56,095 bases of DNA from an uncultured Candidatus Saccharibacteria bacterium (GCA_946638615.1 CAMPBO010000004.1:1-56095), one strand, 5' to 3'. Shown: positions 18,703 to 27,086, numbered from the stretch's first letter. Translations and numbers: made by a program. The notes: generated from the sequence alone by a model not told the origin.

Positions 18703-18709
18703 TTTATGG

Positions 18710-18715
18710 TAAAAT
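18710..18715 (+). promoter_or_regulatory. -10 element of the ctpA-like gene
   Basis: TGGTAAAAT with the hexamer at 18710-18715, 6 nt before the ATG at 18722; leaderless transcript predicted. Confidence 0.55.
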
Positions 18716-18721
18716 AAAATA

Positions 18722-19915
18722 ATGAATAAAAATAATTGGCAAGAGAAGAAAATTAATCTTGGTTCGGCTATTATTATGTCAGCTGTACTAGCAATAATAG
18801 GTGGAGTAATTGGGGCAAATTGGGAAAATTGGTTTAGTAATTTTGCCCCTTATCTTGGGTTTCAAAATCGAGCAACATCTATCGTTGATTGGTCACCACT
18901 CGATGAAGTTTACAATCAATTGGCTTCCTCATATAATGGCGAAATCTCAACAAGCGATATAATTGAGGGGGCCAAAAAAGGAATGGCGGAATCTTTGGGG
19001 GATATTTACACGACATATATGGGGGCAACTGAGGCGGCGGATTTTTATGATGATTTACATGGAAATGTTGGTTCAGGTATTGGTATTGAAATGGGGCTTC
19101 GTGACGGGTATGTAAGAGTGCTCAGAACTTTGCCTGATAATCCTGCTCGTGAAGCGGGGATTTTAGCTGGTGATATTTTGTATAAAGTCGATGATGAGGA
19201 AATTTATGCTTTATCGGTAGAAGAAATTGCTAAGAAAGTTCGCGGTGAAACTGGCTCGGAGATAATGGTAACAATCATAAGGGATGGAGCAGAGAAATCT
19301 TTCACGATGAAGCGCGAGGCGATAAATAATGTTTCGGTTTATGTGGAATATGAAGACAAAACGGCTATTATAACGGTAACAAGATTTGATAATGATACTG
19401 GAACAAAAGTACAAAAGATAGCGCAGGATTTTATAGGTAAGGGGATCAACAAAGTTATTTTAGATTTGCGAAGTAATGGTGGGGGTTATGTATCGGCGGC
19501 TCAAGATTTGATGAGTTTGTGGTTAGACGGAGAAAAAAGTTTAATCCAAAAATCTAAACATCTCGGCAATAGTATCTCGTCGACATCTTCTGGTAAGGCC
19601 ATTTTAAAAAATATAAAAACGATTGTGCTTGTAAATGGTACTACGGCTTCGGCGTCAGAAATCGTAGCTGGAGCTTTGCAAGATTATGGTAAAGCAACAA
19701 TTGTCGGTGAAAAAACTTATGGGAAAGGTGTGGTCCAAACCTTGTATCAACTTTCGGGAAATTCACTGCTTAAAGTCACAACAGCAGAATGGTATACTCC
19801 AAAAGAACGCTCTATTAATAAAGTTGGCATTACTCCAGATATCGAAGTTGAAAGAAGTTATGAAGATATTAATGCGATGCGCGATCCACAAATGGATAAG
19901 GCAAAGGAAATATAG
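18722..19915 (+). CDS. ctpA: S41 family C-terminal processing protease (CtpA-like)
   Basis: 397 residues. One N-terminal membrane anchor (about 15-35), then a PDZ domain (about 110-195: GSGIGIEMG... PAREAGILAGD), then the tail-specific protease core with ILDLRSNGGGYV, the catalytic Ser region TTASASEIVAGAL and the Lys region GEKTYGKG, ending with the typical YTPKERSINKVGITPDI. Such Ser/Lys proteases trim C-termini of exported proteins and often control murein hydrolases, which fits its place after the CHAP hydrolase. The stop overlaps the GTG start of the next gene (TAGTG). Confidence 0.93.
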   Translation: MNKNNWQEKKINLGSAIIMSAVLAIIGGVIGANWENWFSNFAPYLGFQNRATSIVDWSPLDEVYNQLASSYNGEISTSDIIEGAKKGMAESLGDIYTTYMGATEAADFYDDLHGNVGSGIGIEMGLRDGYVRVLRTLPDNPAREAGILAGDILYKVDDEEIYALSVEEIAKKVRGETGSEIMVTIIRDGAEKSFTMKREAINNVSVYVEYEDKTAIITVTRFDNDTGTKVQKIAQDFIGKGINKVILDLRSNGGGYVSAAQDLMSLWLDGEKSLIQKSKHLGNSISSTSSGKAILKNIKTIVLVNGTTASASEIVAGALQDYGKATIVGEKTYGKGVVQTLYQLSGNSLLKVTTAEWYTPKERSINKVGITPDIEVERSYEDINAMRDPQMDKAKEI

Positions 19916-21183
19916 TGAAAATTGTTATTGCTACTGCGGTTTATTATCCGATGATAAACGGAGTGGCAGTATTTTCGCATAATTTGGCGGTAGGTTTAGC
20001 TAAACGTGGGCACGAGGTTATGGTAATTTGTCCATCGCAAACTGGTAAAAATTATTCCCGAATGGAAGATGGAGTAAAAGTGCAGCGCCTAAAATCAATC
20101 GATATAAAAATTTACCCCGATCAAATAAATGGTGTACCCCCCAAAAAACATTTTTTAGGGGTGGATTTACCTCATCTTTATTACAAAAATGGGCTAAAAG
20201 TATCGGTTTTTCCGGCTCGTGAAGTGCGCAAAGCACTCGATGGTTTTAAACCAGATGTTGTGCATGTGCAAGTATCTGATCCAATAGGTTTATCTGTGGT
20301 GTCGTATGCGCGTAAAAAAGGAATTCCAATTGTAACGACCGAGCATAATCAGCCGGAAGTTATTACTGAACCATTGAAATTGCCTGGGGCGGTGCGTAAA
20401 CCTGTTAACGCTTTACTGAGCGCTTATTTTAGAAATCGCCAAAGCAAAAGTGATTTCGTAACAATGCCGACAAAACAAGCGATTGATAATCTGATTTTAT
20501 CGCATGGCAAAGAATTTAAAGTTCCCGTAGCAGCGATTTCAAATGGAGTAGATTTATCTAATTTTAAGCCTAGTAAGGCTTCACCTGAAATTTACGATAA
20601 ATACGGTATTTCTAAAAATGTGCCGATAGTGCTTTATGTGGGAAGGATAGATCCAGAAAAAAAAGTTGGTCTTGTAATTGAGGCATTCAAGAAAGCACGT
20701 AAGGATTTGCCGACAGCAGAGCTTGTGGTAGTGGGTGATGGCGTGGATAAGATGCGTTTGCAAAAACTGGCTGCTGATTTGAGTCTTGGCTCTTCGGTGA
20801 AGTTTTTGGGGCGAGTGATGCCACCTGATCTCTATGAGTTGTATAGGATTGGCGATGTTTTTGTGACGGCTTCAGAAATTGAAACACAGGGAATTGTACT
20901 AATAGAGGCGGCGGCAACAGGATTACCGCTCGTTGCTGTTGATGCGGGAGCAGTTGCAGAAATATGTGTTGATGGTGTGAATGGCTATTTATGCCAACCT
21001 GGCGACATTAACGAAATGGGTGAGGCGTTAGTGCGAATATTGTCTAACCAAAAAAATCGCCAAAAAATGGCGAAAGAGTCGATTCTTCTAGCTCAAAACC
21101 ATGACCTTGAACGGACATTAGATAAATTTATTAACATTTACAAAAAAATACAAAATAAAAGTCATGAAAAAGGGGATTCTTAA
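19915..21183 (+). CDS. GT4 family glycosyltransferase
   Basis: 422 residues with a GTG start overlapping the ctpA stop by one base. The GT-B fold is clear: N-terminal acceptor domain starting MKIVIATAVYYPMINGVAVF with a Gly-rich loop, His in VHVQVSDPIG, and C-terminal nucleotide-sugar domain with LYVGRIDPEKKVG, VVGDGVDK and the E-x7-E region SEIETQGIVLIEAAATGLP. The closest functional classes are membrane-associated transferases that glycosylate diacylglycerol or phosphatidylinositol (PimB/PimC, MGS-like), but the acceptor cannot be read from the sequence. It converges with the gene at 21180, and the two stop codons overlap inside a hairpin. Confidence 0.88.
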   Translation: MKIVIATAVYYPMINGVAVFSHNLAVGLAKRGHEVMVICPSQTGKNYSRMEDGVKVQRLKSIDIKIYPDQINGVPPKKHFLGVDLPHLYYKNGLKVSVFPAREVRKALDGFKPDVVHVQVSDPIGLSVVSYARKKGIPIVTTEHNQPEVITEPLKLPGAVRKPVNALLSAYFRNRQSKSDFVTMPTKQAIDNLILSHGKEFKVPVAAISNGVDLSNFKPSKASPEIYDKYGISKNVPIVLYVGRIDPEKKVGLVIEAFKKARKDLPTAELVVVGDGVDKMRLQKLAADLSLGSSVKFLGRVMPPDLYELYRIGDVFVTASEIETQGIVLIEAAATGLPLVAVDAGAVAEICVDGVNGYLCQPGDINEMGEALVRILSNQKNRQKMAKESILLAQNHDLERTLDKFINIYKKIQNKSHEKGDS

Positions 21184-21193
21184 AAGAATCCCC
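21167..21193 (-). terminator. Terminator overlapping two converging stop codons
   Basis: GGGGATTCTT/AAGAATCCCC (21172-21193) followed on the minus strand by TTTTT. The U-run serves the minus-strand gene; the plus side has no T-tract. The stops of both genes lie in the loop. Confidence 0.8.
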
Positions 21194-21680
21194 CGTCCCT
21201 CCAAGCCTGTACTCTTTTTTCACGACCGGCCTGATAATACTTCTTGGCCTGGTTTGCTTTTTCTTTGGAACTTTTTTCAAGTTCCGAAATCTCGCAGGCC
21301 AGCGAGAGGTAATCGGCTCGCTTATTTTCTACAAGATCCATCGGGATTTCGCGTCCGAGAGATCCTAAGATGTAAGCGAAAAGTAATCCGCTTACCAAGT
21401 AGCACGCACAAGCACTAATGGTCCCTGCAATGGTTACTGTGGGGCCATGGTTTTGCAATACGAGATGTACCATTAGATACACCCCTATAGCAAACCCCCC
21501 AAGGGTATTTACTATTGTGCTGTAGGGCACAATCTTTTTGAGAAACTTAATCTTCCGATATAAGTTTCTCTTTTTTACCGCTTTTTCGCGGATTTCGTGA
21601 GTGATTTCGCAAGCCTCTCGGCGGCATTTTTCGGCTCTTTCGAAAAACTCGTCCGTTTGGTCAAACAGGCTAATGATCAT
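21180..21680 (-). CDS. Hypothetical two-helix membrane protein
   Basis: 166 residues if the ATG at 21680 is used; it is preceded by aagggggt, whereas the track start at 21725 lies in the promoter. Residues 1-45 are a charged helical segment (EFFERAEKCRREACEI), residues about 55-75 and 85-110 are two hydrophobic helices joined by a short loop, and the remaining 55 residues are again charged and probably coiled-coil (ISELEKSSKEKANQAKKYY). No family is recognised. It has a near-perfect promoter and its own terminator, so it is a single-gene, strongly expressed unit. Several codons are GC-richer than those of the neighbours, which may point to recent acquisition. Confidence 0.75.
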   Translation of the reverse strand: MIISLFDQTDEFFERAEKCRREACEITHEIREKAVKKRNLYRKIKFLKKIVPYSTIVNTLGGFAIGVYLMVHLVLQNHGPTVTIAGTISACACYLVSGLLFAYILGSLGREIPMDLVENKRADYLSLACEISELEKSSKEKANQAKKYYQAGREKRVQAWRDGGFF

Positions 21681-21724
21681 TTTCTTTACCCCCTTATGAT
21701 TTTTTAAAGGTGCTTCTACTGTCA

Positions 21725-21753
21725 ATTATAGCATACTTTTATTATATTGTCAA
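21725..21753 (-). promoter_or_regulatory. Consensus sigma-70-type promoter
   Basis: On the minus strand: TTGACA (21748-21753), 17-nt spacer ending TGC, TATAAT (21725-21730). This is a full match to both hexamers plus the extended -10, the best promoter in the window. Confidence 0.9.
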
Positions 21754-21841
21754 TGATGATTATGATTAAAAGTCTTAATGAAAGGTGCAAACAAAAATAT
21801 TTTGACGGGGACAGAGATGTTGTGGTTCGAGACAATTATGA

Positions 21842-21847
21842 TATAAT
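21842..21847 (+). promoter_or_regulatory. -10 element of leuS
   Basis: TGATATAAT with the hexamer at 21842-21847, 7 nt before the ATG at 21855; leaderless transcript predicted. It rules out the longer ORF start at 21747. Confidence 0.6.
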
Positions 21848-21854
21848 ATGCCTT

Positions 21855-24134
21855 ATGGATAGATACGAACCGCTAAAAATTGAAGAAAAATGGCAAAATA
21901 TTTGGGAAAAAGAGAAACCTTTCCACGCTGTCGAGAAAGAAGGTGCACCGAAGATGTTTCTTGCGGAGATGTTCCCTTATCCATCAGGAGCAGGACTACA
22001 TGTGGGCCATGTGCGGAACTTTACAATTGTGGATGTGTTAACGCGGTTTTATGAGCAACAGAGACTAAATGTTCTTCGGCCGTTTGGATACGATACTTTT
22101 GGCTTGCCAGCAGAAAATTATGCCATTAAAACTGGTACGGCGCCACAAGACGTGACAAGGGTCAACATTGCAAATTTTAGAAAACAAGCCAAACGGTTGG
22201 GATATGCAATTGACTGGGATAGAGAGATTAATACATCAGATCCAGAATATTACAAATGGACACAATGGTGTTTTCTGCAACTATACAAAAAAGGGTTAGC
22301 GTATCAAAAAGAATCATACCAATGGTGGTGTCCAGAAGATCAAACAGTTTTAGCTAATGAGCAGGTTGAGGGTGGAAAATGTTGGCGCTGCGGGCATGAA
22401 GTCGAAAAGAAAAAAATGAAACAGTGGTTTTTTAAGATTACAGAGTACGCGGATGAATTGCTTAAAGATATTGATGCGCTTGAATGGCCAGAAAAAATTA
22501 AAACGATGCAACGAAATTGGATTGGACGTTCGGCGGGAGCGGAGATTGATTTTGAAGTAATGAATGGGCGCAGAATCACTGTTTTTACTACTCGACCAGA
22601 CACAATTTATGGAGCGACGTTTTTAGTGTTAGCTCCAGAGTATCAAGGGCTAGATTTTATAGTTTCAGATGATGCCAGAGAAACTGTAAATAAATACAAA
22701 GCTGATGCCTTAAAAAAATCAGAAATTGAAAGACAAGAAAATAGGGAAAAGACAGGGGTATTTACGGGGGCTTATGCAATTAATCCAGCAACGAAAGAAA
22801 AAATTCCGATTTATGTGGCAGATTATGTACTTGCTGGCTATGGTACAGGTGCGATTATGGCAGTGCCAGCGTATGATGAGCGTGATCGTGAATTTGCTGA
22901 AAAATTTGATTTGCCAATAGTTGAAGCGGAGTTGTGTGACCGTGATTTATTTGGTACTCCAAAAATCACTTACAAAATGCGCGATTGGCTAATCAGCCGT
23001 CAACGTTATTGGGGTTGTCCAATTCCAATTGCTTACGACAAAGATGGTAATCCGTACCCTATTCCTGAGGAACAATTACCTGTTTTAATCCCAGAAGTAG
23101 AAGATTATAAACCAGATCATACTGGGCGTTCAGCTCTTGCAAAAGCAGAAAATTGGTTAAAAGTCGAGATTCCAGTGAAAGACCCGAAGACTGGTGAAAT
23201 TCATATGGAAGAAATGACGCGAGAGACTGATACTCTTGATGGATATGCTTGCTCTTCATGGTATTTATGGCGTTATGCTTCACCGCGAGATAATAAACAC
23301 GCTTGGAATCCAGAAGCGATTAAATATTGGGAGCCAATTGATTATTATTGTGGTGGCGATCATGCGGTGGCACATTTACTTTATATCCGTTTTTGGTGCA
23401 AATTCTTTGCGGATGAAGGGTATTTACCGTTTAGAGAACCAATTAAGCGGTTGCTTTATAATGGTTATATCAATGCACCAGATGGGAAGAAAATGTCTAA
23501 GTCTAAAGGCAATGTGATTGATCCACTAGATGTAATAAACGACGGCTATGGGGCAGACACGCTTAGAACTTACGAGATGTTTATTGGTCCATATGATCAG
23601 GATGCGGCTTGGGATCCACGGTCGGTTGGTGGCGTATATCGCTTCTTGAATCGCTGCTACAATCTGTTAAATAACATTATAGATACGGACAACGTAGTGG
23701 TTCGAAACAAAACAATTAAAAAAGTAACAGAAGATATCCATCGTTATAATTTCAATACTGCTGTAGCGGCGTTGATGGAATATGTAAACGAACTCTATAA
23801 AAATGGTGCCAATAAAACTGACCTGATTGTACTCGCGAAATTATTAAAACCTTTTGCCCCACATCTAGCGTCTGAGATGCTAGAAAAATTAGACTCTGAT
23901 GACGAGTGGCCAAAATGGAATGATAAATATTTGATAAGCGATACAGTTGAGATAATAGTACAAGTAAATGGCAAGTTGCGTAGTAAAATATCTATCTCGC
24001 AAGACCATTTGGAGAACGAAGAGATGATAATTGATTTGGCACTTAACGATGAAAAAATCAAAAAATATATTTCTAGCGGTGTCAAGAAAACAATCTTTGT
24101 TAAAAAAGCTAAATTAGTGAATATTGTTATATAG
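21855..24134 (+). CDS. leuS: Leucyl-tRNA synthetase
   Basis: 759 residues from the start at 21855; the 36 extra residues of the track ORF span the promoter. Class I synthetase: HIGH region YPSGAGLHVGHVRNF, zinc-like knuckle WWCPEDQ...CWRCG, CP1 editing domain with TTRPDTIYGA and GTGAIMAVPAYDERD, and KMSKS as KKMSKSKGNVIDP. The protein is short for LeuRS (usually 800-870): after VPAYDERDREFAEKFDLPIV the sequence passes almost directly to TYKMRDWLISRQRYWG, so the segment of about 50 residues normally linking editing and catalytic domains (the G-x-x-NSG part) is missing. A methyltransferase gene follows without a gap. Confidence 0.95.
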   Translation: MDRYEPLKIEEKWQNIWEKEKPFHAVEKEGAPKMFLAEMFPYPSGAGLHVGHVRNFTIVDVLTRFYEQQRLNVLRPFGYDTFGLPAENYAIKTGTAPQDVTRVNIANFRKQAKRLGYAIDWDREINTSDPEYYKWTQWCFLQLYKKGLAYQKESYQWWCPEDQTVLANEQVEGGKCWRCGHEVEKKKMKQWFFKITEYADELLKDIDALEWPEKIKTMQRNWIGRSAGAEIDFEVMNGRRITVFTTRPDTIYGATFLVLAPEYQGLDFIVSDDARETVNKYKADALKKSEIERQENREKTGVFTGAYAINPATKEKIPIYVADYVLAGYGTGAIMAVPAYDERDREFAEKFDLPIVEAELCDRDLFGTPKITYKMRDWLISRQRYWGCPIPIAYDKDGNPYPIPEEQLPVLIPEVEDYKPDHTGRSALAKAENWLKVEIPVKDPKTGEIHMEEMTRETDTLDGYACSSWYLWRYASPRDNKHAWNPEAIKYWEPIDYYCGGDHAVAHLLYIRFWCKFFADEGYLPFREPIKRLLYNGYINAPDGKKMSKSKGNVIDPLDVINDGYGADTLRTYEMFIGPYDQDAAWDPRSVGGVYRFLNRCYNLLNNIIDTDNVVVRNKTIKKVTEDIHRYNFNTAVAALMEYVNELYKNGANKTDLIVLAKLLKPFAPHLASEMLEKLDSDDEWPKWNDKYLISDTVEIIVQVNGKLRSKISISQDHLENEEMIIDLALNDEKIKKYISSGVKKTIFVKKAKLVNIVI

Positions 24135-24638
24135 ATGCAGTTAATTTTAGTTCTTCACAACATTAGATCAGTCTATAATGTAGGTGCGATTATTCGAACT
24201 GCAGAAGGTTTTGGCGTTTCAAAGATTATTTTATCTGGGTATACGCCAAGAGTACACGACATTAATTTATTGCCTCATTTAAGAATGAAGCTAGATAAAG
24301 AAATCCACAAAACTGCGCTGGGAGCGGAGGATATGCTGGATATTTATTCGTCTGGTGATATATTTTGCGATTTGAAAAAACTAAAAGCACAGGGGTGGGA
24401 AATTGTGGGGCTTGAAAATAATATAAATAATTCAAAGCTTATACAGATAAATAGCCCTAGCTTAAAAGCTGATTTATCAGATAAAATCGTTTTAATTTTA
24501 GGTGAAGAGGTTAATGGTATAGATTATTCATTTTATGATTTAATTGATCAGTTTTTAGAAATACCAATGCGTGGGCAAAAAGAATCTTTTAACGTGTCGG
24601 TAGCTGCGGGCATTGCAATATATGCATTAACTAATTAG
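24135..24638 (+). CDS. SpoU/TrmH-family RNA 2'-O-methyltransferase
   Basis: 167 residues, a stand-alone SPOUT domain. Motif 1 is HNIRSVYNVGAIIRTAEG with the catalytic Arg, motif 2 is VLILGEEVNGI, and motif 3 is IPMRGQKESFNVSVAAGIAIY, which forms the trefoil knot that binds S-adenosylmethionine. It lacks the N-terminal L30e-like substrate domain of RlmB, so the target could be a tRNA (TrmL/TrmH) or rRNA. It begins at the base after the leuS stop and is probably translated with it. The 214 nt that follow contain no convincing gene. Confidence 0.88.
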   Translation: MQLILVLHNIRSVYNVGAIIRTAEGFGVSKIILSGYTPRVHDINLLPHLRMKLDKEIHKTALGAEDMLDIYSSGDIFCDLKKLKAQGWEIVGLENNINNSKLIQINSPSLKADLSDKIVLILGEEVNGIDYSFYDLIDQFLEIPMRGQKESFNVSVAAGIAIYALTN

Positions 24639-24837
24639 TTTATCTTGGATAATGGTGTCCTGTTTGAGCAAAAATCAAATAATTTTTTACAGAGTCAGTA
24701 TAATTTTATTGCATATGACCAAAAGATATATGAAGACTTTATCCTAGCTTTTGTGGATTATGTTAAAGTTTTAGCTGCTTTTTATTGTGGTGTGCCGATT
24801 AGTGCAGCTTTATTTATCATTTATGGTGATGGCGACG

Positions 24838-24846
24838 TGCTATAAT
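24838..24846 (+). promoter_or_regulatory. Extended -10 promoter of the glutaredoxin gene
   Basis: TGCTATAAT at 24838-24846, a perfect extended -10, 6 nt before the ATG at 24853; leaderless transcript predicted. Confidence 0.7.
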
Positions 24847-24852
24847 TGATCT

Positions 24853-25050
24853 ATGATTAAAGTATATACTACGCCAACCTGTGCTTATTGCCATGCTTTA
24901 ATGGAGTGGCTGGATGAGCGGGGTGTGGAATATGTTGAAGTGGACGCGACAAAAGAGCCTAATATTTCTGCTGTGCCAGTTACGGAAATAAATGGCAAAA
25001 GAATTGTTGGATTTGACCGTCCTGCTATCAAAAGAGCCTTGCGAAGATAA
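24853..25050 (+). CDS. Glutaredoxin/NrdH-like thiol reductase
   Basis: 65 residues, a minimal thioredoxin fold. The redox motif CAYC lies at residues 11-14 after the first strand (MIKVYTTPT), the cis-Pro is in SAVPVTEI and the conserved GFD loop (IVGFDRPAIKRAL) near the end is typical of NrdH-type glutaredoxins. It likely supplies electrons to an oxidised enzyme, possibly the ribonucleotide reductase encoded at 47 kb; this link is inference, since the genes are not adjacent. Confidence 0.85.
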   Translation: MIKVYTTPTCAYCHALMEWLDERGVEYVEVDATKEPNISAVPVTEINGKRIVGFDRPAIKRALRR

Positions 25051-25058
25051 TATTTTCG

Positions 25059-25067
25059 TGGTAGAAT
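25059..25067 (+). promoter_or_regulatory. Extended -10 promoter of rpmF-nusB
   Basis: TGGTAGAAT at 25059-25067, about 36 nt before the rpmF ATG, whose ribosome site aaaggag lies at 25092-25098. Confidence 0.5.
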
Positions 25068-25102
25068 GAGTTAAATTTATATTATTTTATTAAAGGAGTA
25101 AA

Positions 25103-25261
25103 ATGCCTGAACCGAAGAAACAAAGTAGCCCGCGTAAAACTGGGCTTAGAAGGAGTCATCTTAGGCTTGAGCTAGCTCGGAGAGTTAATAAAATTTCTCC
25201 TATTAAAGCTTTTGAGACCAAGAAAAAGACCCCAAATTTAAAAGTTAAAACTACTAAATAA
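25103..25261 (+). CDS. rpmF: Ribosomal protein bL32, zinc-free form
   Basis: 52 residues, too short for the ORF track. The N-terminus MPEPKKQSSPRKTGLRRSH matches the conserved L32 start (P-K-x-K-x-S-x-x-R-x-x-x-R-R-S-H). The two Cys pairs that bind zinc in many L32 proteins are absent; the protein contains no Cys at all. aaaggag lies 4 nt before the ATG. It leads nusB by 24 nt, giving a small operon of translation and transcription factors. Confidence 0.88.
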   Translation: MPEPKKQSSPRKTGLRRSHLRLELARRVNKISPIKAFETKKKTPNLKVKTTK

Positions 25262-25285
25262 TAAGGTAAAGAGAAGATTTAAAAT

Positions 25286-25783
25286 ATGGCTAGTAATCGA
25301 CATTTAGGTAGAGTAATTGTTTTGCAGAGTCTCTATGAATACGAATTGAGAACTCAGGCAAAAGATCCTGGCGTCGATCTAAACATTATCATTGCTAAAA
25401 ATATTGAACCTTATGAAAAGGCTTTGGGCGATACGGAGTTTGTTTATAATTTAGCACGTAAGGTAGCCGATAATTTTGTTACACTTGACGCTGCGCTTGC
25501 TCCGATGGCTCCTGAATGGCCAATAAGTTCGATCGCGGCAATTGATCGAAATGTTTTAAGGATGGGGCTATATGAGCTTTCGGAATGTAGAGACACTATT
25601 CCACCAAAAGTGGCAATCAATGAAGCTGTTGAGCTCGCAAAAGCTTTCGGCTCGGATAATTCTTCTAAATTCGTGAACGGTGTGCTAGGAACAGCTTATA
25701 GAGAGCTCGGAATCGCCGAAGAGAATAACAATGAATCAAATAACAAACCCGCAAGTGAGGCAAAAGAACAAAGCGGTAACTGA
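25286..25783 (+). CDS. nusB: Transcription antitermination factor NusB
   Basis: 165 residues. The start [18 protein letters not shown] and the central [50 protein letters not shown] are diagnostic for NusB, the all-helical RNA-binding factor that joins NusE (S10) on the boxA of rRNA leaders. A Ser/Asn/Glu-rich tail of about 25 residues follows; its coding sequence overlaps the start of the next gene in another frame. Confidence 0.94.
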   Translation: MASNRHLGRVIVLQSLYEYELRTQAKDPGVDLNIIIAKNIEPYEKALGDTEFVYNLARKVADNFVTLDAALAPMAPEWPISSIAAIDRNVLRMGLYELSECRDTIPPKVAINEAVELAKAFGSDNSSKFVNGVLGTAYRELGIAEENNNESNNKPASEAKEQSGN

Positions 25784-26333
25784 GCCGCTCACAAAAAGAA
25801 GTTTGAAGGTTCCAGAAGCTTTACCGTCGGAGCCAGTTAAAGAGTCTACATTTGATCGGATAAAATCAGCGGTTTTTCGTAAAAAAACAGCTATTCAATC
25901 TATCGTAAGGGAACCGACTTCTGGGGGTATTATTTTTAGATTTACAAAAGATCATAAAGACATTGAAATTCTTCTGATCCAAGATTCAAAAGAACGTTGG
26001 ACGATACCAAAAGGGCATATTGAGCCAGGCGAAACCGCCAAAATGACTGCAAGACGAGAGATTGAAGAAGAAACTGGACTTAAAAACGTATCAATTTTGG
26101 CTTGGCTGGGTAAAATTCATTTTAAATATCGACGAATAGATAAACTTGTTTTGATGACAACTCAAATATATTTAGTTCAATCATTAGACGATCAAGAAAA
26201 GCCTGAGGGCGAGAAATGGATGAAAGGGATAAAATGGTTTTCATTTACTGATGCTTTAAATGTGATTGAATATGAGGATATCGAAAAATTAATGCTTCTA
26301 GCTAAGAAAAAAATTCGAGCTGGAGATTTTTAA
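25731..26333 (+). CDS. NUDIX hydrolase
   Basis: 200 residues. The Nudix box is complete: [23 protein letters not shown] matches G-x5-E-x7-REUxEExGU near residue 95. The domain begins at SGGIIFRF (about residue 64), so residues 1-60 form a basic extension whose first codons overlap nusB by 53 nt; a later start is possible. The Ile-Pro-Lys-Gly-His layout resembles diadenosine polyphosphate (Ap4A)/MutT-like enzymes, but the substrate is not determined. rnc follows after 8 nt with a strong aaaggagg that overlaps this gene's end. Confidence 0.88.
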   Translation: MNQITNPQVRQKNKAVTEPLTKRSLKVPEALPSEPVKESTFDRIKSAVFRKKTAIQSIVREPTSGGIIFRFTKDHKDIEILLIQDSKERWTIPKGHIEPGETAKMTARREIEEETGLKNVSILAWLGKIHFKYRRIDKLVLMTTQIYLVQSLDDQEKPEGEKWMKGIKWFSFTDALNVIEYEDIEKLMLLAKKKIRAGDF

Positions 26334-26341
26334 AAGGAGGA

Positions 26342-27049
26342 ATGGTGGATACTACTTCATATCAGAATTTTGCAAAAGAAAAATTAGGTTTTGCATTCCA
26401 TAACATAAATTTACTAGTGACGGCTTTGACGCATCGAAGTTATGTGAACGAACACAAGACGACACATGAGCATAACGAAAGATTGGAATTTTTAGGAGAC
26501 GCAGTGCTAGAGCTAGTTTCTTCAGATTTTTTGTATCGAAATTACGACGAACCTGAAGGAATTATGACGGCACTTCGTGCAGCATTAGTACGAACAGAAT
26601 CCATCGGCGAAGCTGGTCGCGAGTTAGGATATGAACCGCTAGTAAGGTTATCTAAGGGAGAACAAAATGGCTCAGAGAGGGCTCATGATGTAATTTTGGC
26701 GGATTGTTTTGAGGCGGTAATTGGGGCGATTTATCTGGATCAGGGTTATGAAACTGCGCGAGAATTTATTGCAAAACATATTTTGGTAAAAATTGACGAA
26801 ATTTTGGAAGAAGGCTCTTGGCGAGATCCGAAATCTTATGTACAGGAGTTGGCGCAAAAAATTGATGGAATTACGCCTGTTTATCGGACACTAAAGGAAG
26901 AGGGGCCTGACCACGATAAAATTTTTACGGTCGGAATATATGTAGGAGATACTTTAAAAGGCGTTGGAACGGGACATTCTAAACAAGAAGCTCAAACCGC
27001 AGCAGCACGTGAAGGGGTAAAAAAATACCGTGCTGGAGGTGCAAAGTAA
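26342..27049 (+). CDS. rnc: Ribonuclease III
   Basis: 235 residues, the usual length. The catalytic signature HNERLEFLGDAVLEL lies near residue 43, the second metal-binding region is DCFEAVIGAIYLDQG near residue 120, and a C-terminal double-strand RNA-binding domain runs from about 158 (DPKSYVQELAQ) to the end (SKQEAQTAAAREGVKKY). It processes rRNA precursors and other duplex RNA. aaaggagg stands directly before the ATG. Confidence 0.96.
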   Translation: MVDTTSYQNFAKEKLGFAFHNINLLVTALTHRSYVNEHKTTHEHNERLEFLGDAVLELVSSDFLYRNYDEPEGIMTALRAALVRTESIGEAGRELGYEPLVRLSKGEQNGSERAHDVILADCFEAVIGAIYLDQGYETAREFIAKHILVKIDEILEEGSWRDPKSYVQELAQKIDGITPVYRTLKEEGPDHDKIFTVGIYVGDTLKGVGTGHSKQEAQTAAAREGVKKYRAGGAK

Positions 27050-27057
27050 ACATCGTA

Positions 27058-27086
27058 TTGACTTTTTAGCGTAGGTGTGTTATAAT
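27058..27086 (+). promoter_or_regulatory. Near-consensus promoter
   Basis: TTGACT (27058-27063), 17-nt spacer, TATAAT (27081-27086). It drives the hypothetical gene at 27127 alone. Confidence 0.85.

Noticed and set aside
21164-21418. 84-codon plus-strand ORF after the glycosyltransferase
   Set aside because: Overlaps the convergent gene, which has a consensus promoter and terminator; composition is that of an antisense frame.
24645-24845. 66-codon ORF with TTG start between the SpoU gene and the glutaredoxin gene
   Set aside because: No ribosome site, no family resemblance, and it runs over the -10 element of the next gene; treated as intergenic sequence.
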